Shown in pieces: positions 12,540-23,928 of a stretch of 64,000 nt of DNA. How positions within the stretch are numbered: the stretch's first letter is position 1; each line of letters starts with the position of its first letter. Source of the stretch: Cannabis sativa (Eukaryota; Streptophyta; Magnoliopsida; Rosales; Cannabaceae); assembly GCF_029168945.1 (NCBI RefSeq), contig NC_083610.1:48377429-48441428 (forward strand). Reading direction: 5' to 3'. The translations under genes were made by a program, and so were the position numbers. Under the pieces are notes generated by a model. The model saw only the letters and a list, made by a program, of their open reading frames with translations, had not been told where the DNA came from and did no database searches.

Positions 12540-15500
12540 TTGTTATTTTCTGAATTGTTGTATGAATTTATTGAACCAAATGATTTACTTCTGTTTATTG
12601 ATATTTGTAGTGTCAAAATGTATAACCCACACCCCAATCCTCATCTAGAATATGCCTTTAGGAATGAACTTCAAAGTGTGAAGATGACTCCTGGTCAAAG
12701 CATCACTTCACACTTGCTCATGATGAACATGAAATTCCAGAAAGCAGCTAAGCTGGGAATTGTTTTATCTGAAGAGCAGAGAGTTCATTGCTCCGACAAT
12801 CCTACTACTTCAAGCTCAGTTGAGAAGAATAAAGAAAGCGATTCCACTTCCTTAGCTTATCCTTCACAACAGATTGAACCAGCAATAAGAACAGTCCAAA
12901 AACGGTTAAGCAATGATGCTTTAGTTTTTGAATCATGTGTTTTAGAGAATGATAAATCCATCTGGATTCTTGATTCTGTATCTACAAACCATGTCAGTTG
13001 TTCATTGCAATTGCTTGAAAACTGGAATTATTTAAAATCTGGAGAGTTGAAACTTAAAGTTGGTAATGGCGAAATGGTATCGGTTAGAGCTAGAGGAAAA
13101 GCCAAACTCAAGTTTCAGAACAGAATTTTGGAATTAGACAATGTCTTATTCATTCCAAATTTCAGTAGAAACTTGATTTCTGTTTCATGCTTACAATTGC
13201 AACAATACAAATTAGATTTTTCGAGTTCTGGGTCTACCATTTCTCGAAATGACATTCAAATTTGTGTTGCATCTATGGAACAGGGGCTTTATGTTCTAAG
13301 ACCAGAAGAACCATTTGCGCTTAATAACGAACTGTTTAAAGTAGCTAAACCTAGAAACCACAAAAAGCAAAAGATCGATAATGAAGATAAAACATATCTA
13401 TGGCACTTACGTCTTGGTCATATAGGCTATGATAGACTTCACAGGTTAACCAAAGGTGGTCCATTGAAAACTGTCACCTTAGGTGAATTACCAGTTTGTG
13501 AATCTTGCCTAGAAGGTAAAATGACAAAACGTTCTTTCTCTGCAAAGGGAGAGTGTGCCAAGGAACCACTAGGCATAGTACATTCAGATCTTTGTGGACC
13601 ACTGAATGTAAAAGTTAGAGGTGGTTATGAGTACTTTGTCACTTTCATCGACAATTACTCTAGATACGGTCATATTTACCTTATGCATAAGAAATCTGAA
13701 ATGTTTGAAAAGTTTCAGGAATTTCTAGCATTGGCTCAAAACCAATTGGGTAAGACTTTAAAGATCCTGTGAACTGATAAGGGTGGAGAATATATGGATA
13801 TGCAGTTCAAAGATCATTTAATTGAACTTGGCATTGAATCCCAATTGACTGCCCCTAGCACTCCATAGCAAAATGGAGTTGTAGAAAAAAGAAATCGCAC
13901 GCTTTTGGAAATGGTTAGGTCCATGCTTAGCTACTCAACTCTACCTTCGTCCTTCTGGGGATATGCTAATCAGATGGCAACTGACATTTTAAATGTTGTT
14001 CCATCTAAATCAGTCCCTAAGACACATTTAGAATTGTGGAATGATCGTATACCTAGTTTACGCCATTACAGAATCTGGGGGTGCCCTTCTCATGTCTTAA
14101 GAAAGAAAGATGACAAACTAGAAAAGCGAACTGAGGCTTGCATGTTTGTTAGAAATTCTAAGGAGACTAGGGATGGACTATTTTATAGTCGCAAGGATGA
14201 TAAAGTGTTCGTTTCCACAAACGCCACTTTCCTTGAAGATGATTATATTAAGAATTTCAAGCCGCAAAGCAAAGTAGTATTGTAGGAAATGCTTTCAGAT
14301 ATAACTCCTTCTAATGTTCCATCCTCTTCTACTCAAGTAGAGGATAATCCCACTCCCTCGGTTGAATCTTTGCAAGTTGATACAACTGAGACATCTACCA
14401 CTAATGTTCCTGTTCAGAAGACCACGGCTCCTCGTCGTAGTGGGAGGGTTTCTACTAAACCATCTCGTTACGGCTTGGATGGTGAAATCAATATGGTCGT
14501 TGGTGACACTATTGATGACAACCCATTAACCTATAAACAGGCAATGGCAAGTCTCGAACAGAAACAATGGTCAACCGGCATGGATTCAAAATGGATTCCA
14601 TGAAAAAGAACAAAGTCTGGGAATATATAGACGCACCCAATGACTATCGTCCAATTGGATGTAAGTGGGTCTACAAGAAGAAAAGAGGCGTTGGAGGCGA
14701 AGTCGAAACTTTTAAAGTTAGACTTGTCGCCAAGGGTTATACCCAAAGAGAAGGCGTGGACTATGAGGAAACTTTTAGTCCAGTCGCCATGCTCAAATCC
14801 ATTCGAATTCTTCCCTCCATAGCAGCCGCTTTCGATTATGAAATTTGGCAAATGGATGTCAAGACAGCCTTCCTTAACGGAATTCTTGAAGAAACCATCT
14901 ATATGGAGCAACCAGAAGGCTATGTTCTTCCAGGGCAGGAAAAGAAAGTTTGCAAACTCAATAGGTCTATTTATGGACTTAAGCAAGCTTCTCGCTCCTG
15001 GAACAAAAGGTTTGACCAAATCATCAAAGCCTACGGCTTTCTTCAGAATGAAGATGAACCTTGTGTTTACCAACTCAAGGAAAATCAAGTGGTAATCTTC
15101 CTGGTCCTTTATGTTGATGACATTTTGATAATTGGCAGCAATATCAAGAAAATGACTAATATCAAGAAATTGCTTGACACTCAATTCAAAATGAAGGATT
15201 TGGGTGAAGCTGCATATGTTCTTGGTATTCAGATTATCAGAAATCGAAAGAACATATCCCTTGCTCTCTCTCAAACAACTTACATAGATAAGGTTTTAGA
15301 GAGATTCTCAATGACAAACACCAAAGGGGCACAAATGCCTTCTAGATTTGGTGTCTGTCTATCTAAGGAATAGTGTCCCACTGATCCTCAAGAGATAGAG
15401 GACATGAGAAGGGTTCCTTATGCTTCAGCAGTTGAAAGTCTAATGTATGCAATGTTATGCACTAGACCTGAAATCTGTTATGCAGTAGGAATTGTGAGCA

Positions 15501-16068
15501 GGTATCAGACAAATCCAGGACAAGAACATTGGAATGTTGTTAAGCATATTCTGAAGTACTTGAAAAGTACAAGGCAATTTGTGTTAGTCTACAAGGGTGG
15601 TGCTTTGAATCCCGTAGGCTATACCGATTCAGATTTTCAGGCATGTCTTAATGACAGGAAATCTACATCTGGGATGGTGTTTACTCTTGGGGTGGAGCAG
15701 TGGTTTGGAGAAGTGCTAAACAAACTGCAATTTCAGACTCTACCATGGAGGCAGAATACATAGCTGCCGCAGAGGCTGCTAAGGAACTTGTCTGGCTTAG
15801 AAAGTTCTTCACAGGACTCAGTGTTGTTCCTGGAATGGAAAAACCACTGGTTTTATTTTGTGATAACACTGGAGCCATAGCCAACAGTAAAGAGCCTCGA
15901 AGCCACAAGAGAAGTAAACACATAGAAAGGAAATATCATATCATCAGAGAATATGTGGCAAGAGGGGATGTACTGGTGGAGAAAGTGGACACTAAAGACA
16001 ACCTAGATGATCCATTCACCAAAGTTTTGGCAGGAACTGCATTTGAAAAGCACCGACTGAATTTATGA
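12540..16068 (+). pseudogene. Copia-B gag(remnant)-protease-integrase-RT-RNase H
   Basis: This is the polyprotein of the element that encodes the copying machinery. From 12540 to about 14575 it stays in one frame with three in-frame stops (TGA 13770-13772, TAG 13866-13868, TAG 14283-14285). It then shifts frame near 14575-14603, has a TAG at 15371-15373, and shifts again near 15690. Visible modules are a gag scrap ('KMTPGQSITSHLL'), a protease site decayed from DSG to 'WILDSVSTNHV', the zinc-finger segment 'WHLRLGHIG', integrase 'IVHSDLCGPL', 'TDKGGEYMD' and 'NGVVEKRNRTLLEM', RT 'WQMDVKTAFLNG' and 'LYVDDILIIG', and RNase H 'STMEAEYIAAAEA'. The zinc knuckle of Gag is missing, which points to an internal deletion. 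It cannot make a full polyprotein. Confidence 0.92.
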
Positions 16069-16593
16069 TTAATTGAAATGTACTGATTGTTTTATATTAG
16101 TGCAAGTGGGAGTTTATTGGGCTTTGTGCCCTAAATAAAACTCTATTTCAATGTAATTTTTATCATTTAATTATCAATAAAGAGACAGAAGTATTTTCAT
16201 CACTTATTTAGTGTGTCATTTGGTTCATGTTATCATTTATATGTTTATTTGATTTATAAATTCATCTAAACCCTTATCACATTGATATTCTTATTTATTG
16301 TGTCGTCAGCACAGTGGAAAGTAATTAAGATTGTGTGATTAAATGTATTCCTAGATTTATCAGTACACAGGGTTTAACTGATATGATAATCTACAACATA
16401 GTTTACTTGCACCTTGGATAAGTGCTATGTCCTTTCCAAGGCACTGGTTAAAGTAAAGCTTGGGTTGGATGCATGGAGTATGCATTGGAAGGGACCGATA
16501 TTGAACTTGGATTAGATATGATAAATTTACCGTAATATCTATTCAATTCAATATCACCTAGTTGATCCTAGATCAAATGATCTTAATACTGAC

Positions 16594-17460
16594 TGTTATA
16601 GTGAGATTTCTCGCACCTAGAAACTCGAGACCAGACTCCTCTTTAAAGGACACGTGTATTCAGATTTCCAATGAAGGCTGAATGTCCGTGAGAGATTTCT
16701 CGAAGTTTAGACCTCGCTCAGGATAAAAACAGCGAGATACTGTAAGTGTGACTTAAGTCGCACTGCATAACCATAATTCTCATCATGCAGGGTAGATCCA
16801 ATTCGCATATGTCAGATTATGTGCGAGTGTCCCTTCTATATCTCCGCGACAAGTATAGAGAGCAATCCCCTATGATGCAGTTTTGGTCCCAACGACCCAA
16901 TAGCCCTGACAGACCAGTATAAGTTCGCATGTCCAGACTTTACTAGCTCCAACATGCGAAGTCTACAAAGGGCGATTACCTGAGGACGCAGACGTTCCAA
17001 ACGTACTGGCGATCCTGCGAGCTCAACAAACGGAACATGAACGGTCAACTCGCAGATGCGGAAGACGCATACGTTGATGAATTTAGTAACTGTCATACAT
17101 TTATTAATGTTAACGTTGTTTGAGTTTAGTTATTGTAATTCAATGTGTAAATAATGGATTAACAATGAATGTGATCCTCATGTAACCGATTGGACACCTA
17201 CTTTGTATATAAAGGGGTGATCCACCATGAAAATGCACCTACGAATCCCTTGCTACAGTGGACTAAGCAGAACAAAATCTGACTGAACCACTATAATTCA
17301 TCGTCTTGTTTACTTTTTCCAGCCTTGTTGTTTGTTCTTGCATTCCCAGTCGAGTACTCGCCATTTTAGGTTGAATACTCGCACTTGTCATTTCTCAAAT
17401 AATTCTCTTTTTTATCAATTAAATTATATTTTTTGGTGTTGCGAAATTTGCTCGACAACA
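16594..17460 (+). repeat. 5' LTR of the Tat Gypsy element
   Basis: Starts TGTTATAGTGAG and ends CTCGACAACA. It contains a TATA-like word in GTATATAAAGG near 17206-17216, a plausible element promoter. It is nearly identical to 27284-28146. Confidence 0.95.
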
Positions 17461-17462
17461 TT

Positions 17463-17479
17463 TGGCGCCGTCTGTGGGA
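17463..17479 (+). other. Tat element primer binding site
   Basis: TGGCGCCGTCTGTGGGA begins two bases after the 5' LTR. This sequence is a recurrent post-LTR signature of plant Tat-type Gypsy elements. Which tRNA primes here was not worked out. Confidence 0.8.
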
Positions 17480-17524
17480 ATTTCGACTGTAAGATTTTAT
17501 TCACTTCAAAGAACACCACTCATC

Positions 17525-20117
17525 ATGGCTGGAAATCACGCTAATGGAGCTAACAACGGATCCATCAATATTGGAATGATGAGCGTACCATTGCCTGGAG
17601 CTGGAGTGCCACCTGTAGACGTCATCAACGGCGGGGTAGGGAGGAGCAACATCAGACCTCTCAACCTATTCCCAGAAACAACTGGTCCTCAAGTCGGAGA
17701 CGCGTCCACACCACCAGCAACCATGCACTTTCCCCCCGTCACCCGATCAATACGCTGCAATCCAGGATCAGCTGCGAGCACTACAAGCCGAGGTAGATGG
17801 ACAGAGCCGAGCTCGACGCCCTCCTCGAGTTCCTGCCATTCGCAACGAAAACCCTCAGGTAACAGTTTCCAGACGTCAAACTAACCGTGTACGCAGGGAA
17901 CGGAGAACTGATCCTGAAGTTTTGGACTTGAATCACCCGACGTCAAGAGACCAATCTGCAAGGTTGCCTAACCAGAGCGCGCAAATCGACGAGGATCCTG
18001 AGCGCCGCAACCCTCGCAGTCGTCCACCTCGAGATAACGACGCAGAGTCGGCCTCTTCATCCTCGCATGGCCGCACTCCGAGCAGGTATACGAGGTCTGG
18101 CTCTGTACAGACACAGCAAGGAGGACATTATCGTGTACACCGAGGTGATCTGCGTGATCACCTCAACGCAGTCTTTAGGGTGCGCTCCCGCGGCCCGCAT
18201 AACACTGAGACGCTCCATGATCCCCATGCGGGCGATCAGGGTGTCAATACAGTTAACAACCCGCCTATCGCGCCGATTGCGACCACTGGGATTAATATCC
18301 CCTCGAACCTTGCCGCAGTGGTTGCAAGCCCCGCAGTCATAGCGACTCCAACCCCTGCGACAGGAGGAATCGATCAAAGCATGCTTCTACAAGCCTTGAA
18401 GATGCTCGAGCAGCAGCGTAAGCCCATATACAAGCTGCACGGCACCTCGCCTTTTACCGCAGAAGTGCGGCAGGCCCAACTTCCAAAAGGGTTTCGTTTA
18501 TCCGAATCCCTCAAATATAAAGGTACTTCTAACCCGTTAGATTACCTAGAAAAGTTTAACACTATAATGGAAGTGGACCAGGTACCGCAACTTGCGAAGT
18601 GTCGCATTTTCGCGGCCACACTCGAGGAGAATGCCCATGATTGGTTCACCCAATTACCAGAGGCATCGATATTGACGTGGGAAAACTTCGTCGACTTATT
18701 CCTCACACATTTCCAGGCCACGATGACGTATAGGCCACCCTATACGACTTTGGCCAACATCAAACAAGAGCCTGGTGAGTCTTTGCAAAATTATTTCAAG
18801 CGTTTTAACGCCGAAGTAACAAAGGTTGAGAAGGCCCCCGAGTCTTCGCTTGTTTGCATGCTAATAACAGGTATCTTGCCAAGAACCGACTTTTGGAAAG
18901 AGCTACAGGCCCGAAGGCCAGAATCCTTGGTAGAGTTCTTCGCCATGGCCGAACCTCATAAGAGAATCGAGAATTCCTTGGCAGAGTTAGAGAAGGGCAA
19001 GAACAAACGGCGATCACCCATACCGCGGTCGCGGTCTCGCAGTCCGCGAGGAAAAAATTCCAGGGGCCGAAGCCCAAGAAGACGCAGTCCGCGCAGACCG
19101 CGGAGCCCAAAGTTGGCTAAGTCACCCCCAAAAAAGGAGTCCTCGCCAAAAAGAAAAGGGGGACCTCGCTTCGTCAATTATACCGAACTAACCGTACCTC
19201 GAGACCATATCTATGCGATTGAGGAAAGGAACGACGTCTTCAAGAAGCCGCCCCCCATCAGGGGAAATCGCGACCGAAGAGATCCCAAAAAGTTCTGTAA
19301 GTACCACAAAGACATTGGTCACACTACCCTTGAGTGTTGGGTCTTGCAGGACGAGATAGAGGAACTGATCAGAAGAGGAAAGTTCGACAAGTATAAGAGA
19401 AGCGAGGAGGGACATCCCCAAGTGGATGGCAAAGGAGATAGTCAGAACGCGAGTGGCTCGAGAACGCCTCGCAACATCTTAACTATAATCGGAGGACCGC
19501 ATATCGCAGGCGACTCTCGCAAGTCACAAGAAAGGTATGCTAGAGAAGCCAAGGAGAGGCCGTTAACCAATGTAAACAATCTTGGTGAACGGCCAGAGAA
19601 GCTCTTCAAGAAAGAATGCGAGGACATTGTCTTTATGGAGAGCGATGCGAGATGGGTCCACCACCCACACTCTGACGCACTCGTGATAGTCGCCAATATC
19701 GGCGGAGACAACGTCCATCGCATATTGGTCGACAATGGAAGTTCGGTGAATTTACTGAACTTCCAAGCCTTCAAGCAAATGGGGTTACAAGAAAAGGATT
19801 TGCGGCCTATGACATCGAGCATCTATGGCTTCTCGGGAGATGTCATAACAATCAAAGGAATGATCAAACTCCCAATCACTTTGGGGACTGCCCCAATAAC
19901 TGCCAAGTCGATGGCCGACTTCGCAGTAATCGACCAATACTCAGCGTATAACGCCGTGATTGGTCGACCAATTCTGAAGGAGATGAAGATCATAACCTCG
20001 GTCTATCATTTAACGATGAAGTTCCCCACTCCCTCTGGAGTAGGATCAGTGAGGGGAGTCCAATCTGACTCTCGAGAATGTTACAATGCAGCTGTCAAGC
20101 TCGCAAAAGGACGCTAA
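17525..20117 (+). CDS. Tat Gypsy Gag-protease (one frameshift near the N terminus)
   Basis: Encodes the capsid-like Gag and the aspartic protease. The ATG at 17525 opens one frame. A single-base-type shift near the C run at 17731-17745 moves the rest into the frame open to 20117, and the shifted reading 'PDQYAAIQDQLRALQAE' is clearly coding. The Retrotrans_gag domain lies around 18480-18990, with 'LEENAHDWFTQLPE' and 'ESLQNYFKRFNAE'. An Arg/Ser/Pro-rich basic stretch lies at 19000-19170. A zinc-finger-like 'CKYHKDIGHTTLEC' is at about 19295-19340. The protease active site reads 'ILVDNGSSVNLL' (near 19722-19755), with DNGS in place of the classical DTGS. The last 32 bases overlap the pol frame. 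Confidence 0.9.
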
Positions 20118-23100
20118 TGTTATTCACCTTTTGAATGCACCGCCACCTCGCCAGGAGATCCTCAGGATCGAGGAGGTACCGCACGTGGACAAACCAGACT
20201 TGGATCCAAGAATCCTTGATCACACCGCCGCAGCCCAAGCCGCGGAAGACACAATCGAGGTACCTATAGATCCTATAGATAATAACAAGGTTTTAAAGAT
20301 TGGTTCTAGATTAAATATACAGTTGCGAGAACACTTGACGACTTTTCTAAAACAAAATCTTGACATTTTTGCCTGGAAACATTCAGATATGGTCGGGATA
20401 TCTCCACAGGTCATGTGTCATCGCTTGAACATTGACCCAGAAGTGCGAGGTGTCCGACAAAAGCGCCGCAAAATGGACCCCGCGAGGTACCAAGCGCTGA
20501 AAGAAGAAGTTGACCGCCTCCTTGCCTGCGGCTTTATACGGGAGTCATTTTACCCCGACTGGTTAGCTAACCCAGTACTCGTGCCAAAGCCCAATGGCTC
20601 ATGGCGTACATGCGTTGACTTTGCAGATCTGAACAAAGCCTGTCCCAAAGACAGCTTTCCTCTTCCTAGCATTGACCAGCTTGTCGATGCCACTGCAGGT
20701 CACGCACTTTTAAGCTTCATGGATGCGTACTCGGGATACAATCAAATCCCGATGTACGAACCAGACCAAGAACATACCTCGTTCATTACTGATCGAGGAT
20801 TATACTGCTACAAAGTAATGCCTTTCGGTTTGATAAACGCAGGTGCGACTTATCAAAGGCTAGTGAATATGATGTTCGCAGATCTTATTGGAAAGACAAT
20901 GGAGGTATATGTTGACGATATGCTCGTAAAATCGCAACATGCGGAGGATCATATTACGCACTTACAGGCCATGTTCGACATATTGCGACGATACAAGATG
21001 CGTCTAAACCCATTAAAATGCGTTTTTGGAGTGGGATCCGGAAAATTCCTTGGTTTTATGGTAAATCAGCGAGGAATTGAGGCCAATCCTGCGAAGATTA
21101 GAGCGTTGGTAGAAATGCCGTCACCGACTAAGCCAAAGGAGGTTCAGAGCCTCACAGGCAAAGTCGTGGCTTTAAACCGCTCCATATCCAGATCCTCTGA
21201 CAAGTGTAAAGAGTTTTTCCAGACTTTGAAAGGTAACAAAAGGTTTCAATGGGATGAGAAATGCGAGCAGGCTTTTCAAGCGTTAAAAACGCATCTGGGG
21301 CAACCTCCAGTTCTATCAAAACCGTTGCCCGGAGAGGTTTTGTCTATTTATTTGGCCGTCTCCGAATACGCGATTAGTTCAGTACTAGTCCGCGAGGACC
21401 AAGGACGTCAACACCCGGTGTACTACGTCAGTAAGCGATTATTAGACGCTGAGACGCGTTATCCTCAAATGGAGAAACTGGCTTTCGCCTTGATAATATC
21501 CTCAAGAAAATTGCGACCTTATTTCCAGGCTCACAGCATTGAAGTTTTGACAAACTTCCCCTTAAGGCAGGTTTTGGCAAAGCCAGAGGCATCGGGGAGA
21601 TTGTTAAAATGGGCGATGGAGTTAAGTCAGTTCGACATCAGGTATAAACCAAGAACTGCGATCAAGAGGCAAGCCTTGGCAGATTTTATACTTGAATTCC
21701 CAAGCACAGAGGTGGCAGTTGTAGAATGTGGAAATGACATTGCCGTGGCAAGCAAAGAGGTATGGACATTGTATGTCGATGGAGCCTCAAATAATGAAGG
21801 TTCTGGCAGCGGGATCTTGTTAATCAGTCCCAATAATTTCAAGGTACACACTGCTCTGCGTTTTGAATTCTCTGCATCTAACAATGAAGCCGAGTATGAG
21901 GCTTTAATCGCAGGTCTGAAATTGGCTCTCGAGATGAAAGTCGAATATCTACAAGCTTTTAGCGACTCTCAAATCGTGGTATGCCAAGTGAGTGGAGAAT
22001 ACCTAGCAAGAGGCGGAAGATTGGTTAAATACTTAGCCATCGTTCGTGAAATAATGCAGAAGTTCAAACATGTAGTTGTGTCTCGAGTACCGCGTACTCA
22101 GAATGCCCACGCAGACGCATTGGCCCGACTGGCCTCCACCAGAGAAGCCGAATTACTCGATGTAATTCCGGTAGATGTATTGGCTCATCCAACCATAGAT
22201 CGAGAAACAATCATGGAGATCGATGACGTTCAGGAGATTACCTGGATGACTCCTATCCTCACATACCTTGACAAGGGGCTCCTACCTGATGATAAAATAG
22301 AAGCAAGGAAATTGCGACAACGAGCAGCCCGTTATGTGATATATGACCAGAGTTTGTATCGCAGAAGTTTTAGTCAACCACTTCTCAAATGTATCAGTGG
22401 AGAAGGCTGCGGTTACATACTGCGTGAGGTGCACGAGGGAATTTGTGGCAATCATACTGGAGGTAATTCCCTTGCCTTAAAAATTATGCGGCAAGGGTAT
22501 TACTGGCCAACATTGCGACAAGATGCCCTCGCATTTGCAAAGAGGTGTGATAGATGCCAGCGAATAGCCACTTACACACACCAACCCCCGAGTAACCTCC
22601 ATTCTATCACGAGTCCCTGGCCCTTTGCAATATGGGGAATTGATTTAATTGGCGAGTTACCCAAGGGAAAAGGCGGAGTCAAATATGCTGTGGTCGCGGT
22701 TGACTATTTCACGAAGTGGGCTGAAGCAAAAGCACTCGCGACCATCACTGCAATGAAGTTACGCGAGTTCGTCTACACTTCCATCATTTGTCGTTTTGGT
22801 ATTCCGCACAAACTCATTTCAGATAATGGAAAACAGTTTGACTGTAAAGAGATGCGACAGCTATTCGATGATTTAGGGATTAAAAAAGCCTTTTCCGCAG
22901 TCGCTTACCCGCAGAGTAATGGACAGACTGAAGCAGTCAATAAAATAATTAAGCACACCATAAAGGGAAAATTAGAAGATCGCAAAGGGGCGTGGCCAGA
23001 TGAATTATCGCAAGTCCTGTGGTCTTATAATACAACCCCTCGATCTACAACTGGCGAAACACCCTTCTCGCTTTCTTACGGGTGCGAGGCCATGTTGCCA

Positions 23101-23478
23101 GTAGAAGTTGGGGCAGGTTCCTTACGCAGGGATACTTTCAATATCTCGCAGAACAACGAGAATCAGTTGTTTTGCCTTGATTTTTTGGAGGAAAAGCGTG
23201 ATAAAGTGCAACTACAAAACGCGGCTTATCAACAACGAACAGCAAGGTACTTTAACTCCAAAGTAAAGATAAAAACTCTGCGAGTAGGAGACTTGGCCTT
23301 TAGAAGAGTAACGCCAAACACCAAAATCCCGTCTCATGGAGTCTTTGGGGATAATTGGGAAGGGCCATACATAATCGCAGATCAAATTGGTGATGCAACT
23401 TATCGACTCGCAACACTCGATGGAACCGCGATTCCACGAGCATGGAATAGCGAGAGCTTGAAATTTTATTATCAGTAA
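20086..23478 (+). CDS. Tat Gypsy Pol: RT, RNase H, second RNase H, integrase
   Basis: One intact frame of 1,130 codons from ATG 20086. RT occupies about residues 150-330, with 'SFMDAYSGYNQI', 'MPFGLINAGATYQRL' and the catalytic 'VYVDDMLVKS' near residue 275. The first RNase H-like part (about 420-520) includes 'PVYYVSKRLLDAE'. A second, plant/archaeal-type RNase H follows near 557-680, with 'LYVDGASNNEGSGSG', 'EAEYEALIAGL', 'SDSQIVV' and 'NAHADALARLAS'. This tandem is typical of the Tat lineage. Integrase has the HHCC finger ('HEGICGNHTGG ... CDRCQRIA') near 780-825, and DDE residues in 'WGIDLIGELPKG', 'LISDNGKQFD' and 'YPQSNGQTEAVNKI'. It lies in the +1 frame relative to gag with a 32-bp overlap. 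No stop or gap is seen, so the enzyme could be functional. Confidence 0.95.
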   Translation: MQLSSSQKDANVIHLLNAPPPRQEILRIEEVPHVDKPDLDPRILDHTAAAQAAEDTIEVPIDPIDNNKVLKIGSRLNIQLREHLTTFLKQNLDIFAWKHSDMVGISPQVMCHRLNIDPEVRGVRQKRRKMDPARYQALKEEVDRLLACGFIRESFYPDWLANPVLVPKPNGSWRTCVDFADLNKACPKDSFPLPSIDQLVDATAGHALLSFMDAYSGYNQIPMYEPDQEHTSFITDRGLYCYKVMPFGLINAGATYQRLVNMMFADLIGKTMEVYVDDMLVKSQHAEDHITHLQAMFDILRRYKMRLNPLKCVFGVGSGKFLGFMVNQRGIEANPAKIRALVEMPSPTKPKEVQSLTGKVVALNRSISRSSDKCKEFFQTLKGNKRFQWDEKCEQAFQALKTHLGQPPVLSKPLPGEVLSIYLAVSEYAISSVLVREDQGRQHPVYYVSKRLLDAETRYPQMEKLAFALIISSRKLRPYFQAHSIEVLTNFPLRQVLAKPEASGRLLKWAMELSQFDIRYKPRTAIKRQALADFILEFPSTEVAVVECGNDIAVASKEVWTLYVDGASNNEGSGSGILLISPNNFKVHTALRFEFSASNNEAEYEALIAGLKLALEMKVEYLQAFSDSQIVVCQVSGEYLARGGRLVKYLAIVREIMQKFKHVVVSRVPRTQNAHADALARLASTREAELLDVIPVDVLAHPTIDRETIMEIDDVQEITWMTPILTYLDKGLLPDDKIEARKLRQRAARYVIYDQSLYRRSFSQPLLKCISGEGCGYILREVHEGICGNHTGGNSLALKIMRQGYYWPTLRQDALAFAKRCDRCQRIATYTHQPPSNLHSITSPWPFAIWGIDLIGELPKGKGGVKYAVVAVDYFTKWAEAKALATITAMKLREFVYTSIICRFGIPHKLISDNGKQFDCKEMRQLFDDLGIKKAFSAVAYPQSNGQTEAVNKIIKHTIKGKLEDRKGAWPDELSQVLWSYNTTPRSTTGETPFSLSYGCEAMLPVEVGAGSLRRDTFNISQNNENQLFCLDFLEEKRDKVQLQNAAYQQRTARYFNSKVKIKTLRVGDLAFRRVTPNTKIPSHGVFGDNWEGPYIIADQIGDATYRLATLDGTAIPRAWNSESLKFYYQ

Positions 23479-23928
23479 TATTCGCGTTATTCGATTATGT
23501 TAATTCGAGTACTTATACTTAGATATCTTTTGTTCAAAAAATCCTAAGTATAGGGGGATGTATGCCCGCATGTACTACTGATTGCATGAATAAAATTACC
23601 TGCTAAGTTTTTCGAGTGATTTAAATTTAGTTTACCAACTTTAAAAATTTTCCTACTTTATTACACCAAGCTGTAATTGAAGTCGCATATATATATATAA
23701 AATTGCGATTACACCGAGCTGTAATCAAAGTTAAAAATATATAAAATCGCAAGTACCCGTGTACTGCGTAAATATTAAAGTATAAGCTATCCCCGCGAGG
23801 ATAGAAATTTGTCCAAAAGGTAAAATAAATTTGTTCAAGTACAGAAGTGCGAGTACCCATGTACCGCATATATAAAAAACAAAAAAAAAGGAGAGTGAAA
23901 TTAAACAACAACATAAATTGGAAGATAA

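Noticed and set aside
14531..15274. Minus-strand open frame of about 247 codons opposite the Copia-B RT
   Set aside because: It mirrors conserved RT codons on the plus strand. It shows no domain of its own and is a shadow frame.
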